Below, piece after piece: positions 16,366 through 24,498 of a DNA stretch of 64,000 nucleotides. Below the pieces are notes generated by a model. That model was not told where the DNA came from. It made no database searches and saw only the letters and a list, made by a program, of their open reading frames with translations. Every line of letters starts with the position of its first letter. The first letter of the stretch is position 1. Origin of the DNA: Streptomyces spinosus (lineage in GTDB: Bacteria; Actinomycetota; Actinomycetes; Streptomycetales; Streptomycetaceae); assembly GCF_020400655.1 (NCBI RefSeq), contig NZ_JAINRC010000014.1:1-64000 (forward strand), given 5' to 3'. A program made the position numbers and the translations under genes.

Positions 16366-17256
16366 TCAGGCAGTGGCAGGGCGCGGTTCGCCGTGGAAGA
16401 CCTGTCGGGCGTGCCAGTCGCAGTGAACTGCGGCAACAGGGCGAGCACCCGGCTGGGGGCCGATGAGTGGGCGGCCCGCGAGGGCTATGACGTGGTCGCG
16501 GGCGGCGGGGCTGTGGCCCACGAAGCGTTGTGACACCAGGATGCGTTGGTCGTCTCCCAGGCCGAGGACACCCTTGTCGAAGAGCTTGTGGTGCAGCGAG
16601 CACAGGCACAGCCCGTTCTCGATCTCGTCGGGGCCTCCGAACGCCCACCAGCGCACGTGGGCGGCCTCCAGTCCGACGGGCACCGCGGCGATCCTGCCGT
16701 CGTATCCACAGAAGGCGCACCGGTGCTCGTAGGCGGTCAGCACCAGCTCCCGCATCCTCCGGTCCCGCTGCCTGCGTACGGCCGAGAGCTGCTCGGCCTC
16801 CGCTGGCTCCAGTTCCAGGCCGACGGCTTCGCACAGTTCTCGGTGCAGGGAGGGTGGAAAGTGTAGGTCGAGCAGCAATCGCGCCATTCTGCCGAGCAGG
16901 TCCGGTTCGCGTCGCAGCGCCGCTCTCAAGTCCGGCGCTAGCTGCCCGGTGGCGCCTGTCTTGCGAAGGTCCCGTACCCCGCTTCCAGGGCTTCCCGGTC
17001 CGCGATCGGTGCGGACTTCCCATACGCCGTCGCTGGCCAGGTGGTGGAAGGGGTAGGCGGGTGTCGTCTTGTTGGGTGGGCCGTACTCGGTCAGCAGGCG
17101 CTGCAAGTCCTGTTCCACCGCGGTGTATCGCAGGCCGCCGTCGGCATCATCCTGGAACCGGCCGAGGGCGTACAGGAGCAGCAGCGGCTTGTGCGGAGCG
17201 CGGGTACCGCTCCTGGTCCACTGCCTCAGCTTCGCTATCCGCTCCAGCCAGTCCAT
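16366..17256 (-). CDS. HNH endonuclease with sulfur-binding-type N-terminal domain (type IV restriction enzyme, phosphorothioate-dependent)
   Basis: A 296-residue protein. The N-terminal half (about 1-165) matches what I recall of the sulfur-binding domain of ScoMcrA-type enzymes, with APHKPLLLLYALGR and AYPFHHLASDGVWEV. The C-terminal HNH nuclease reads CAFCGYDGR ... GLEAAHVRW ... NGLCLCSLHHKLFD, with its structural CxxC and catalytic HNH residues present. Such enzymes cut DNA carrying phosphorothioate (Dnd) modification. ATG at 17256 begins MDWLERIAKLRQW, the usual family start; an in-frame ATG at 17289 would add 11 residues. It stands alone, next to an OLD-type nuclease, inside the island. 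Confidence 0.82.
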   Translation of the reverse strand: MDWLERIAKLRQWTRSGTRAPHKPLLLLYALGRFQDDADGGLRYTAVEQDLQRLLTEYGPPNKTTPAYPFHHLASDGVWEVRTDRGPGSPGSGVRDLRKTGATGQLAPDLRAALRREPDLLGRMARLLLDLHFPPSLHRELCEAVGLELEPAEAEQLSAVRRQRDRRMRELVLTAYEHRCAFCGYDGRIAAVPVGLEAAHVRWWAFGGPDEIENGLCLCSLHHKLFDKGVLGLGDDQRILVSQRFVGHSPAARDHVIALAGRPLIGPQPGARPVAAVHCDWHARQVFHGEPRPATA

Positions 17257-17578
17257 GGCGGCTGATCGTAGACGGGCCTGCCCGCCCATGTGTGGACACT
17301 GCTCAGGACGGCTGCATGCCTGAGAACAGGACGCGGGCGTGGTGCGGTTCGGGGGCGATGAAGGCCCCGTCAGCCGTGACGTTGAGCCCGAGGCAGGCAG
17401 GCCTCGCTCGGTGTCGGTCTGAATCGGTCAGATCCGTTCACAGCGCCAACAGGCTATCTCCACAAGACATAAGATGATGCGCCTGGGTTGGCTGTTGCCC
17501 AGGTCGATGTCTGGGGCGAGGCGCCCCTGGTGGCTTGCGCCTGCCCCGAGGCGCTAGGGAACGGAGCGGCTGAGAACG
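17257..17578. other. 322-bp divergent intergenic region
   Basis: It separates the HNH endonuclease and OLD-type nuclease genes and must hold both promoters. A relatively AT-rich stretch, ACAAGACATAAGATGATG (about 17463-17480), is a candidate -10 area for the plus-strand gene. No repeat or RNA structure stands out. Confidence 0.35.
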
Positions 17579-19453
17579 GTGCACCTGCACAGCTTCACCG
17601 TGTGCGGATTCCGATCCCTCAAGGACGTCCGTGACATTCCGGTCAGCACACCGACCATCCTCGCCGGCCAGAACGACGGCGGTAAGAGCGCGGTGCTTGC
17701 CGCGCTGGCGTTCCTTGTGGGCAATGAGCAGTTGACCGAGGACGATCGTACGTACGAGCTCGACGCTTCGGATGGCGTGGACGTCGATGACTCGGCGCCT
17801 CTCCTGCGGTGTTCGACCACATGGGTGGAGGGGCAGTTCACCCTCGACTCTTGGGAGTTGGAAACGTTCGGCTTCCCGACCGAGGAGCTGCGCGTACGGC
17901 GGCGCGCTGTCAACGGTGAGGACCCCGTCCTTGAGTGCTGGGCGCCGCTCGCGGACGACGAACGACTGCGAGACCCTTCCAAGCTGTCCCTCAACGAGGT
18001 GAGAGCCCTCGCCAAGCAGTTGCTTCCTGAGCTGTCGTCCATAAAGCGCGGCGACATCGAGCCAGCCCTATGCAGGTACGGCATGGCTCACGCCTCAATG
18101 TCGGGCTGGGTTCCTGCTCTGAGGGAGATGGAGCGCCGCATGCCCCGGCTGATGCCGTTTGACGGGAAGTCGGCCGATCCCGACGCTGCGGTGAAGACCG
18201 CGCTGATGGGCCGCTACCAGGCCCATATGGCGGACCCCACGCTTGAGGGCCAGTTGCAGTCGATCGAGGCCGGGATCAAGGAGCGACTTCAGGACGACGC
18301 CCGATCTCTGTGCGAGCACATTCAGAGCCGTTGCGACGACCTCACTGATGTTGATGTCGAGCCTGTGGTCTCGTTCACTCACGGTTTCCGGGGTGCGCCG
18401 CTGCGAATCGCCCGTACGAAGGGCGAGACCGTGGGCCTGGATCGTTCCGGCCTAGGTAGCGCACGCCGTATCTCCCTGGCGATCTGGGAGTGGAACAGCC
18501 AGCTGCTCACACGCGAGGAGTTCGCCGACGTCGACTCTTCAGCTGACCCTGAGGCCGCCGAGGATGTCCCGCCTCCGGTACAGACGATCGTGATCTACGA
18601 CGAGCCGGACACGCACCTCGACTACGGGCACCAGCGCAAGATCATGCAGCTCATCCGTGACCAGAGCGCGCTGCCCCATGTGAACGTAATCGTCGCCACC
18701 CACTCCATGAACCTTATCGACGGTGTCGACATCGCCGACGTCGTGCATCTGCGACTGGAGCACGGACGGACGGTGATCGAGCGGCTTGGGGCCGACACCC
18801 ACGACGACATCGACGTGCACTTGGGGCGCATGGCCGCGGCAGTCGGCCTTCGCAACTCTGTTCTGCTGCATGAGCGTTGCTTTCTGGCTGTCGAGGGCGA
18901 CACCGAACAGCGGGTGATCCCCATGCTGTTCCGGCTGTCGGAGGGCCAGTCTCTCCAGTCGGCCGGCATCGCCTTGTGGGCGTGCTTCAACAATGAGGGG
19001 GCCCTGCACCTCGCTCACTATCTGGTCGCGCATGGCCGCTCCGTGATGCTCATGGTGGACGCCGACAGCCGCACCTTGCCCAAGGGGCTCTTCAAGGAAG
19101 CCCGACTCCAGCAGTTCTTCGGCAGTGCTTTCAGTGAGGTCGTCCGTTTCGTGGGCGAGCCGGACGCCTTCAATGAGTTGGAGGAACTGTTCCCGGACGA
19201 CCTGTGGGCCGCGACCGCCAATGAGCTCTGGCCGAAGGACGGCGAGCCGTGGACCACGGACGACTTCACCGCTCAGCGCGGCAAGAAGTTCAGCAAGGAA
19301 GTGCTGAACATGCTCCGCAACGACAGCCCGAACGGGCCCAGCGGCAAACCCGACATGATGTTCGGGCTGGTGAGCACGCTCACCAGCCCTGATCAGGTGC
19401 CCGCACAGCTGCGGGAGATCTTCGGCGAGATCAGAAAGCTGGCCGCAGGGTAA
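17579..19453 (+). CDS. OLD-family ATP-dependent nuclease (ABC-type ATPase plus TOPRIM)
   Basis: A 624-residue protein. Walker A is GQNDGGKS (30-37). The ABC-like signature GLGSARRIS, Walker B TIVIYDEPDTHLD and H-loop VATHS follow. The C-terminal TOPRIM domain has CFLAVEGDTEQRVIP with its glutamate and LMVDAD with the DxD pair. OLD proteins are nucleases found in phage defence (P2 Old, Gabija GajA, retron Ec78-like sets). No UvrD-like helicase or reverse transcriptase is adjacent, which fits stand-alone class 1 OLD rather than Gabija. GTG start at 17579. Its last 23 bp overlap a convergent small gene. Confidence 0.9.
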   Translation: MHLHSFTVCGFRSLKDVRDIPVSTPTILAGQNDGGKSAVLAALAFLVGNEQLTEDDRTYELDASDGVDVDDSAPLLRCSTTWVEGQFTLDSWELETFGFPTEELRVRRRAVNGEDPVLECWAPLADDERLRDPSKLSLNEVRALAKQLLPELSSIKRGDIEPALCRYGMAHASMSGWVPALREMERRMPRLMPFDGKSADPDAAVKTALMGRYQAHMADPTLEGQLQSIEAGIKERLQDDARSLCEHIQSRCDDLTDVDVEPVVSFTHGFRGAPLRIARTKGETVGLDRSGLGSARRISLAIWEWNSQLLTREEFADVDSSADPEAAEDVPPPVQTIVIYDEPDTHLDYGHQRKIMQLIRDQSALPHVNVIVATHSMNLIDGVDIADVVHLRLEHGRTVIERLGADTHDDIDVHLGRMAAAVGLRNSVLLHERCFLAVEGDTEQRVIPMLFRLSEGQSLQSAGIALWACFNNEGALHLAHYLVAHGRSVMLMVDADSRTLPKGLFKEARLQQFFGSAFSEVVRFVGEPDAFNELEELFPDDLWAATANELWPKDGEPWTTDDFTAQRGKKFSKEVLNMLRNDSPNGPSGKPDMMFGLVSTLTSPDQVPAQLREIFGEIRKLAAG

Positions 19454-19670
19454 GAGCGCGCAGCGCTGACCTGGTCTCACTGGTACCGCCGCGGCGCCGC
19501 CGCCGTGCGAGCATGCGTTCCTTGCGTTGTTCCAATGTCGGCGGTTCCCACTTGTGCCAGCCCACCGGAGGCTTCCAGCGCTGCGCATGCTCCCGCGCCT
19601 CAAGCCCACACCATCGGCAACCATTCGGAGCAGGTATGCGCTGGTCAGAGCCATTTTGCTGGTCAGTCAT
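19431..19670 (-). CDS. Small CRWC-motif protein
   Basis: A 79-residue basic protein beginning MTDQQNGSDQRIP, with CRWCGLEAREHAQRW followed by a proline/tryptophan segment (PPVGWHKWEPP) and a strongly basic ERMLARRRRRGG. The CxxC pair could be half of a zinc site. Similar small proteins occur in Streptomyces phages and integrative elements as I recall them; the function is unknown. Its 3' end overlaps the OLD-type gene by 23 bp. Confidence 0.65.
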   Translation of the reverse strand: MTDQQNGSDQRIPAPNGCRWCGLEAREHAQRWKPPVGWHKWEPPTLEQRKERMLARRRRRGGTSETRSALRALTLRPAF

Positions 19671-19940
19671 GAGTCTCCCTCCCCCACATCCAGAGTCTTC
19701 CCTATGGCACTGACATCACCCCTGTCTGAAGAGCGGTGCATTCCACGCTAAGTCGGACGAAAAGGGTGGGCCACTGGAGCCGGTCCTGTTATCTCCGTCG
19801 CATTGGTAGCGCTTGTTCGGTCTCAGCTGCATCGCACCGTGTGTCCGCTGTCCGAATACGGCCAGCCGTCTAGCGGGTGGGCGGGCAGCGTTGCGCTCAA
19901 CACCGGACGTCGGATGGGGCCTGGGTTCCGTTTTGACCAA

Positions 19941-20984
19941 TCAGTTGAAGGCGAGTTCACGGAAGGTGTTGCGAACCTCGGTCAATGGCCCACGATCCCT
20001 TGTGTAGTAGAGCTTGTTGGTCAGGAGAACCGCCCAGCGGTCCTTGGTGGTGGAGATCCACATGCCTGTGCCAGTGAAGCCGTAGTGGACCCAGGCGTCC
20101 TCGTCGGCGGTCGTGCCGGGAGCGGGGTGCCAGAACAGGCCACGAGCAGGCTGGAGCTGGCCCGTCTGGATCGTCAGAGAGTGGGTCACCCACTCGCTCC
20201 CGAAACCAGCCCGGAACTGGGAAGCGGCAGGGGCGAGCATGTACTGGAGGAAGACGGCGAGGTCGTCGAAGACGGTGAAGGCGCCGGCGATGCCGCAGAC
20301 GCCGCCCAAGAGGCGGGCCGAGAAGTCGTGGGCGACCCCCTTGAGGTGGGTGTCGGTGTCCTGGTCTAGTTCGGTGGGCGCGCAGCGCGCCGCGAGGCTG
20401 GCGGGCAAGGGGCCGAAGCGGGTGGAGGTCATGCCCAGTGGGAGCCAGGTGCGGGTGGTGGCCAGTTGGTCCAAGGGCTGGCCGGAGAGGTGTTCGGCGA
20501 GATAGCCCAGGATGAGGGCGGCCCGGTCGGTGTACTCGACTGCCTCACCCGGAGGTCGGTGGAGCTGCTCACGGAGGACGCCTCGCCGGATCTCCTGTGG
20601 GTTGGTGCCGTAAAGGTTCTTCAGCTGGGCTCGCAGTGGGACGCCGGCGGTGTGCGTCAGCAGCTGCCGGGCGGTGACGGATCCGAGTGGGTGTCCGGTG
20701 ACCTCCTGCCAGAAGCTGCCGAGCGGCTGGTCGAGGTCGAGGGTTCCGTCCTCCCACAGGGCGCCGATGGATGACCAGACGGCCAGGATCTTGGTGAGGC
20801 TGGCGGCGTCGAAGACGGTGTCGGTGCGCATGGGCACCTCCGGCTCGTCGGGGTCGAGGACGCCGGTGGTGCCCCGGGCGAGGGTGCCGGTGGCGTCGCC
20901 GAGGGCCCACACGGCGCCCGGGTACACCTTGTCGCGGACTCCCTCGTCGAGCAGGGCTTCGATGCGGTCGCGGTCGTACGTCAT
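19941..20984 (-). CDS. Serine hydrolase of the beta-lactamase/class C penicillin-binding family
   Basis: A 347-residue protein without a signal peptide, so probably cytoplasmic. The catalytic SxxK is S62-L-T-K65, the tyrosine motif is Y151-T-D (YxN-like), and HYGFTGTG near residue 300 corresponds to the KTG/HxG strand. The family includes esterases, amidases and acyl transferases as well as beta-lactamases; a cytoplasmic location argues for esterase or transacylase activity. It is transcribed like the six overlapping genes upstream, 94 bp after the glycosyltransferase. In that gap GTAGTGACGT occurs twice. It may be the last gene of that operon. Confidence 0.85.
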   Translation of the reverse strand: MTYDRDRIEALLDEGVRDKVYPGAVWALGDATGTLARGTTGVLDPDEPEVPMRTDTVFDAASLTKILAVWSSIGALWEDGTLDLDQPLGSFWQEVTGHPLGSVTARQLLTHTAGVPLRAQLKNLYGTNPQEIRRGVLREQLHRPPGEAVEYTDRAALILGYLAEHLSGQPLDQLATTRTWLPLGMTSTRFGPLPASLAARCAPTELDQDTDTHLKGVAHDFSARLLGGVCGIAGAFTVFDDLAVFLQYMLAPAASQFRAGFGSEWVTHSLTIQTGQLQPARGLFWHPAPGTTADEDAWVHYGFTGTGMWISTTKDRWAVLLTNKLYYTRDRGPLTEVRNTFRELAFN

Positions 20985-21078
20985 GGTCTCCCTCTTCGCC
21001 GGGGTGTCCCGTCGGTCAGCGTAGTGACGTTCGTGGAGCGGTTCGGGTAGTGACGTGTCGGGTTGTCTGGCGGTCGGT

Positions 21079-22194
21079 TCAGGTGAGCTGTCGGCCGAGG
21101 TCGGTCAGGGATCGTGCGGTCGCCGAGAGGGGATAGCGTGCCGCGTTGGCATAGCCCGCCTGCTGGAGGGCGGTCATCAGCCCGGGTGTCCTTCGCAGCC
21201 GGTCGAGGTCGCGCGCGAGTGCGGCGGAGTGAGTGAAGTCGGTGGCCATGCCGGAAGCGGCGAGGGCTTGGTTGAGGCCGGGGACGGGCTGGTAGAGGAC
21301 GGGGAGCCCGCATGCTTGGGCTTCCAGTGCGACGAGTCCCATGGCTTCCAGGGTGGTGGACGGCACGGCTAGTACGTCGTGTTCGGTGAAGGCTCTCCAT
21401 AGCTGTGGGCGGCGGAGCCAGCCGAGGTAGCGGACTCGTACGCCGGCTCGTTGCAGCAGTGGCGCCAGTGCGTGGAACTGGGCTTTGGGCGCTGCGACGC
21501 TCAGCTCGACACCGGGAACGGGAGCCAGGCTCTTGATCAGGGCCTCGACACCCTTTTCGGCGGTCAGGCGTCCTGCGTACAGGATCCGCAGGTGGCTGGT
21601 GGACGTGCGTGCCGGCCGGCCGGGCGGGGCGGTAAGCAGGTGGTCGGGGATGCCCCAGGGGATGTGGGTGATCTTGCGGCGTTCGATCTGCGGGGCGAGC
21701 TTGAGGAGGCGGTCGGCCATTGCGTTGGTGGGGACCACGATGGCGTCGGCGGCCCTGGCTGTCTCGCGCAGCACTTGGAGCTGGTCTCGGTGGGTCTCGG
21801 CGAAGAGCAGGTCCGTGCCGTGGACGAGGGCGATCCGGGGGTGTGCGGGTAGGGCGCGGATGAGGGCTGGGGTGGCGCCGAACGCGAGGTGCTGCAAGTG
21901 GAGGACGTCGATCCGTGTGGGATCGAGCGTGGCTGTAAGCGCTCTGCGCAGGGTGGTGACGTAGCGACTGAAGGCTGCTCCTTCCAGGCATTTGCCTGCT
22001 GCGGGGAGCAGGTTGAGGCCGGTGGGTGGACGGGGAGCGTGACCAGGTGGTGCGAGCATGAAGGCGCGGGCCGGGATGAGGGGTTGCTCGCCGGTGTAGA
22101 GGTCGAGGAAGAGCACGACGCTGCCGCCGGGGCTTCCGGCGGGGAGATCCAGGAAGGTGGCGGCCATCGGGCCGGTGGCCGAGGTGGCGTTCAT
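21079..22194 (-). CDS. GT4-type glycosyltransferase
   Basis: A 371-residue GT-B glycosyltransferase. The C-terminal donor-binding half contains LRILYAGRLTAEKGVEALI and EHDVLAVPSTTLEAMGLVAL, with the conserved second-Glu pattern ExxGLxxLE. The N-terminal half has VLHLQHLAFGATPALIRA and VHGTDL. The gene starts 4 bp inside the preceding deaminase-like gene (ATGA overlap), so it is translationally coupled. It probably adds a sugar to the product made by the upstream enzymes. Donor and acceptor cannot be deduced. Confidence 0.88.
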   Translation of the reverse strand: MNATSATGPMAATFLDLPAGSPGGSVVLFLDLYTGEQPLIPARAFMLAPPGHAPRPPTGLNLLPAAGKCLEGAAFSRYVTTLRRALTATLDPTRIDVLHLQHLAFGATPALIRALPAHPRIALVHGTDLLFAETHRDQLQVLRETARAADAIVVPTNAMADRLLKLAPQIERRKITHIPWGIPDHLLTAPPGRPARTSTSHLRILYAGRLTAEKGVEALIKSLAPVPGVELSVAAPKAQFHALAPLLQRAGVRVRYLGWLRRPQLWRAFTEHDVLAVPSTTLEAMGLVALEAQACGLPVLYQPVPGLNQALAASGMATDFTHSAALARDLDRLRRTPGLMTALQQAGYANAARYPLSATARSLTDLGRQLT

Positions 22195-22727
22195 CGCACT
22201 CCTCCGTCGATCTCCTCGTAGAGGCGCGAGATGTCGATGCCCTCCGTGGACGCGTACTTGGCCGGCTGCTGCTGGTAGCTCGCCGGGGCGCCGAAGGTGG
22301 TGAGGAAGACGAGCTTGCCGAAGGTCATGCCTGGATACACGCGCACCGGTCGGACGGCGCGGATCTCCAGCGTCCAGCGGATCGCGTGGCCCTGGTGCCC
22401 AAGCGGAGCCGACACGTGGACCCAGATGCCCAGGGAGCCGGTGGTGCGGTCGCCGTTCAGCATCTGCGCGTACGTCTCCGAACCAGTCCGCTCCAGTGTG
22501 ATGCCCAGGTACAGGAGGCCAGGGCGCAGCACCAGGCCGACGTCGGGGATGGCCTGCTCGGTGAAGGTGGTGGGCATTGCGGCGTCGAGGTCGCCGTCGC
22601 AGACGCGGATGGTGTTGCCGAGGCGCCAGTCGTAGGCGTTGGGGGAGACGCGGCTGGGCTCGTACGGGTCGATGGTGATCTCGCCGGCCTCGACGGCGGC
22701 GGCGATGGCGGGCCCGGTGAGAATCAC
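22191..22727 (-). CDS. dCTP-deaminase-like protein, copy B (keeps the catalytic Glu, lacks RSSxxR)
   Basis: A 178-residue protein of the dCTP deaminase/dUTPase fold. Aligned without gaps to E. coli Dcd from the RSS motif to the catalytic glutamate, E121 (WTLEI) occupies the place of Dcd E138. The phosphate and catalytic stretch R110-S111-S112-xx-R115 is replaced by D93-R-T-T-G-S98. On its own it should lack half of the active site. The GTG at 22727 overlaps the stop of copy A (GTGA) and has AGGTGG upstream. Its 3' end overlaps the glycosyltransferase start. It is probably a hetero-oligomer with copy A (inference). Confidence 0.82.
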   Translation of the reverse strand: MILTGPAIAAAVEAGEITIDPYEPSRVSPNAYDWRLGNTIRVCDGDLDAAMPTTFTEQAIPDVGLVLRPGLLYLGITLERTGSETYAQMLNGDRTTGSLGIWVHVSAPLGHQGHAIRWTLEIRAVRPVRVYPGMTFGKLVFLTTFGAPASYQQQPAKYASTEGIDISRLYEEIDGGVR

Positions 22728-23263
22728 GATGCCACCACCTGGAGCCGGGCGAGGTCTCGCCAGTAGGCGGAGGGCTGCGGTCCTGCGGCGGCCTGGTACT
22801 TGCCCCGGTAGGGTTCGATGGCGCCGGTGGAGAGGAAGAACATGATCTGCCCGATCTTCATGCCGGCGTACACGCGCAGCGGTCGGATCGGGGTGAGCAT
22901 GAGCGTCCACTGGCCGTGGAAGCCGATGTCGCCGATGGGGGCGGTGATCTCGACAAACAGGCCGAGACGTCCGACGGAGGAGCGGCCGAACAGCAGCGGG
23001 ACGAAGGTGTCGGAGCCGACCTCTTCGAGGGTGTGGCCGAGGTAGAGCTCGCCTGGCTGGAGGACGTACCCGTCCGGGCCGATGGTGGTTTCGCGGGTGG
23101 GGTTGGGCCGGTGGGCGTCCAGGACCGCGCTCGTGTACGTGATCAAGGTGGGGCCCAGACGCACGTTGTAGCTGTTGGGGTTGACCTGGTCGGCGGCGAA
23201 GGGGGTGATGCGGAGGCGGCCGTCGTGAGCGGCTGCGGTGATCTCCGGGCCGGTGAGGATCAT
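22724..23263 (-). CDS. dCTP-deaminase-like protein, copy A (keeps RSSxxR, lacks the catalytic Glu)
   Basis: A 179-residue paralogue of the next gene; both begin MILTGP. It retains R94-S-S-V-G-R99, equal to R110-S111-S112-xx-R115 of E. coli Dcd. The residue aligned with catalytic E138 is M122 (WTLML). In Dcd trimers the active sites lie between subunits, so a mixed trimer of copies A and B could rebuild complete sites. The ATG at 23263 shares a base with the stop of the phosphoesterase gene (TAATG). The likely substrate is a cytosine nucleotide; simple structural binding is the alternative. Confidence 0.85.
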   Translation of the reverse strand: MILTGPEITAAAHDGRLRITPFAADQVNPNSYNVRLGPTLITYTSAVLDAHRPNPTRETTIGPDGYVLQPGELYLGHTLEEVGSDTFVPLLFGRSSVGRLGLFVEITAPIGDIGFHGQWTLMLTPIRPLRVYAGMKIGQIMFFLSTGAIEPYRGKYQAAAGPQPSAYWRDLARLQVVAS

Positions 23264-24498
23264 TAACTGCCTCCTTCCGCGGTGTCGGGGGCGGTGAGGA
23301 CGTGCTGGACAGCCTGGTCCAGACGCAGGCCGGCCTCGTGCGTGCGCTCGCCGAGGTAGGTGTCGGCGAGGTAGTCGGTGGTCAGCACGGTGGTCACGGC
23401 ATCCGGCAAGGGATCGGGGGCGGTGACGAGCGGGCCGGTCTGGGTGGTCAGATGTGACAGCCAGCCGGGGAGGTCGCTGCGTGCCAGCTCAGGTACGTGG
23501 GCGTGCACCAGCTGGTTGGCGAACGGCTCGATGTAGAGCAGGTGGCCCTGGGTGAGGGTGTCGCCGAGTGGTACGGCGCGTAGTGCCGTCTCGTTGAGGA
23601 TGACCGTGTCTGCCCCGAGTGCCGTACGCAGGCGGGCGGCGAGGTCCAGGAGCACGTTGCGCCGGTCGAGGGGCTGGTGGCGGTAGGTCGGACTGATGGC
23701 GCCGAGGACGGCGGCCAGCTGCTGTCCGACGTCCTCGATGCGTGAGCGCAGGCCCGCAAGCTCCGCAGGGACGAAGCTCGGGACCTGATCCGGGAAGGAT
23801 GTAGTGCCCGCGCCCCATCCCGCGCCCACGGGCGTGGCGATCGCATAGCCTTCGGCGAGCTCCCGACCCTTGACGACCAGGGTGCCGTCGACTCGGACGG
23901 GCCCGTACTGATCGCTGTGGCAGTGCCCGGCGAAGACCACGTCGAGGAACGGACAAGCCGCCGCGAGTTTCCGGTCCTCGTCGAAGCCGGAGTGGCTGAG
24001 CAGAACCCAGCTGTCCACCTCGTGAACGTGGGCGAGAATCACCTCGCGCAGGGCCTGGAGGGGATCGGTGACGCAGTGGCCGGCTCGTTGGGCGGCCGGG
24101 ATCGAGTGGAAGGCTTGTTGACCGATTACGGCGGTTACGCCGACGCGCCGTCCATCGATGTCGGCGATGTGCAGGCGGCTGAAGAGAGCGTCGCCAGTGT
24201 TGGCATCGACGGCGTTGGCGCAGACAGTGCGCCGGTGAAGGTCGGGTTCGAAGTGGTGGGGCCAGCCGTGGTTGCCAGGGGCCAGCACGTCATACAGCTT
24301 CAGCAGGATCTCCCGCTCGATGGTGCCTCGGGCGAGGCGGTAGTAGCCGCTGCCTTCGAAGAAGTCGCCGCAGTCCACGATGAGCGAGGTCGGGCGCAGC
24401 GCGTGGAGGTGGGTCAGGAAGGGCGCGGCGTTGTCGAAGGAGGAGTGGACGTCCGTCGTGGCGACGATCTGGCGCAGGTTCCGGTCGTCGGTGGTCAT
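23263..24498 (-). CDS. 5'-nucleotidase-like metallophosphoesterase
   Basis: A 411-residue calcineurin-type phosphoesterase of the UshA/5'-nucleotidase group. Metal ligands appear in order as TTDVHSSFDN, VDCGDFFEGS, PGNHGWPHH, LLSHSGFDED and FAGHCHSD. A C-terminal substrate-binding domain contains TLTQGHLLYIEPFANQLV. No signal peptide is present, unlike periplasmic UshA, so it acts in the cytoplasm. The ATG at 24498 overlaps the stop of the MurA-like gene by 4 bp. In this operon it would remove phosphate from a nucleotide intermediate (inference). Confidence 0.88.
   Translation of the reverse strand: MTTDDRNLRQIVATTDVHSSFDNAAPFLTHLHALRPTSLIVDCGDFFEGSGYYRLARGTIEREILLKLYDVLAPGNHGWPHHFEPDLHRRTVCANAVDANTGDALFSRLHIADIDGRRVGVTAVIGQQAFHSIPAAQRAGHCVTDPLQALREVILAHVHEVDSWVLLSHSGFDEDRKLAAACPFLDVVFAGHCHSDQYGPVRVDGTLVVKGRELAEGYAIATPVGAGWGAGTTSFPDQVPSFVPAELAGLRSRIEDVGQQLAAVLGAISPTYRHQPLDRRNVLLDLAARLRTALGADTVILNETALRAVPLGDTLTQGHLLYIEPFANQLVHAHVPELARSDLPGWLSHLTTQTGPLVTAPDPLPDAVTTVLTTDYLADTYLGERTHEAGLRLDQAVQHVLTAPDTAEGGS

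Noticed and set aside
17579-19453. Gabija defence system
   Set aside because: The OLD-type protein fits GajA in general layout, but no UvrD-like GajB gene is adjacent on either side.
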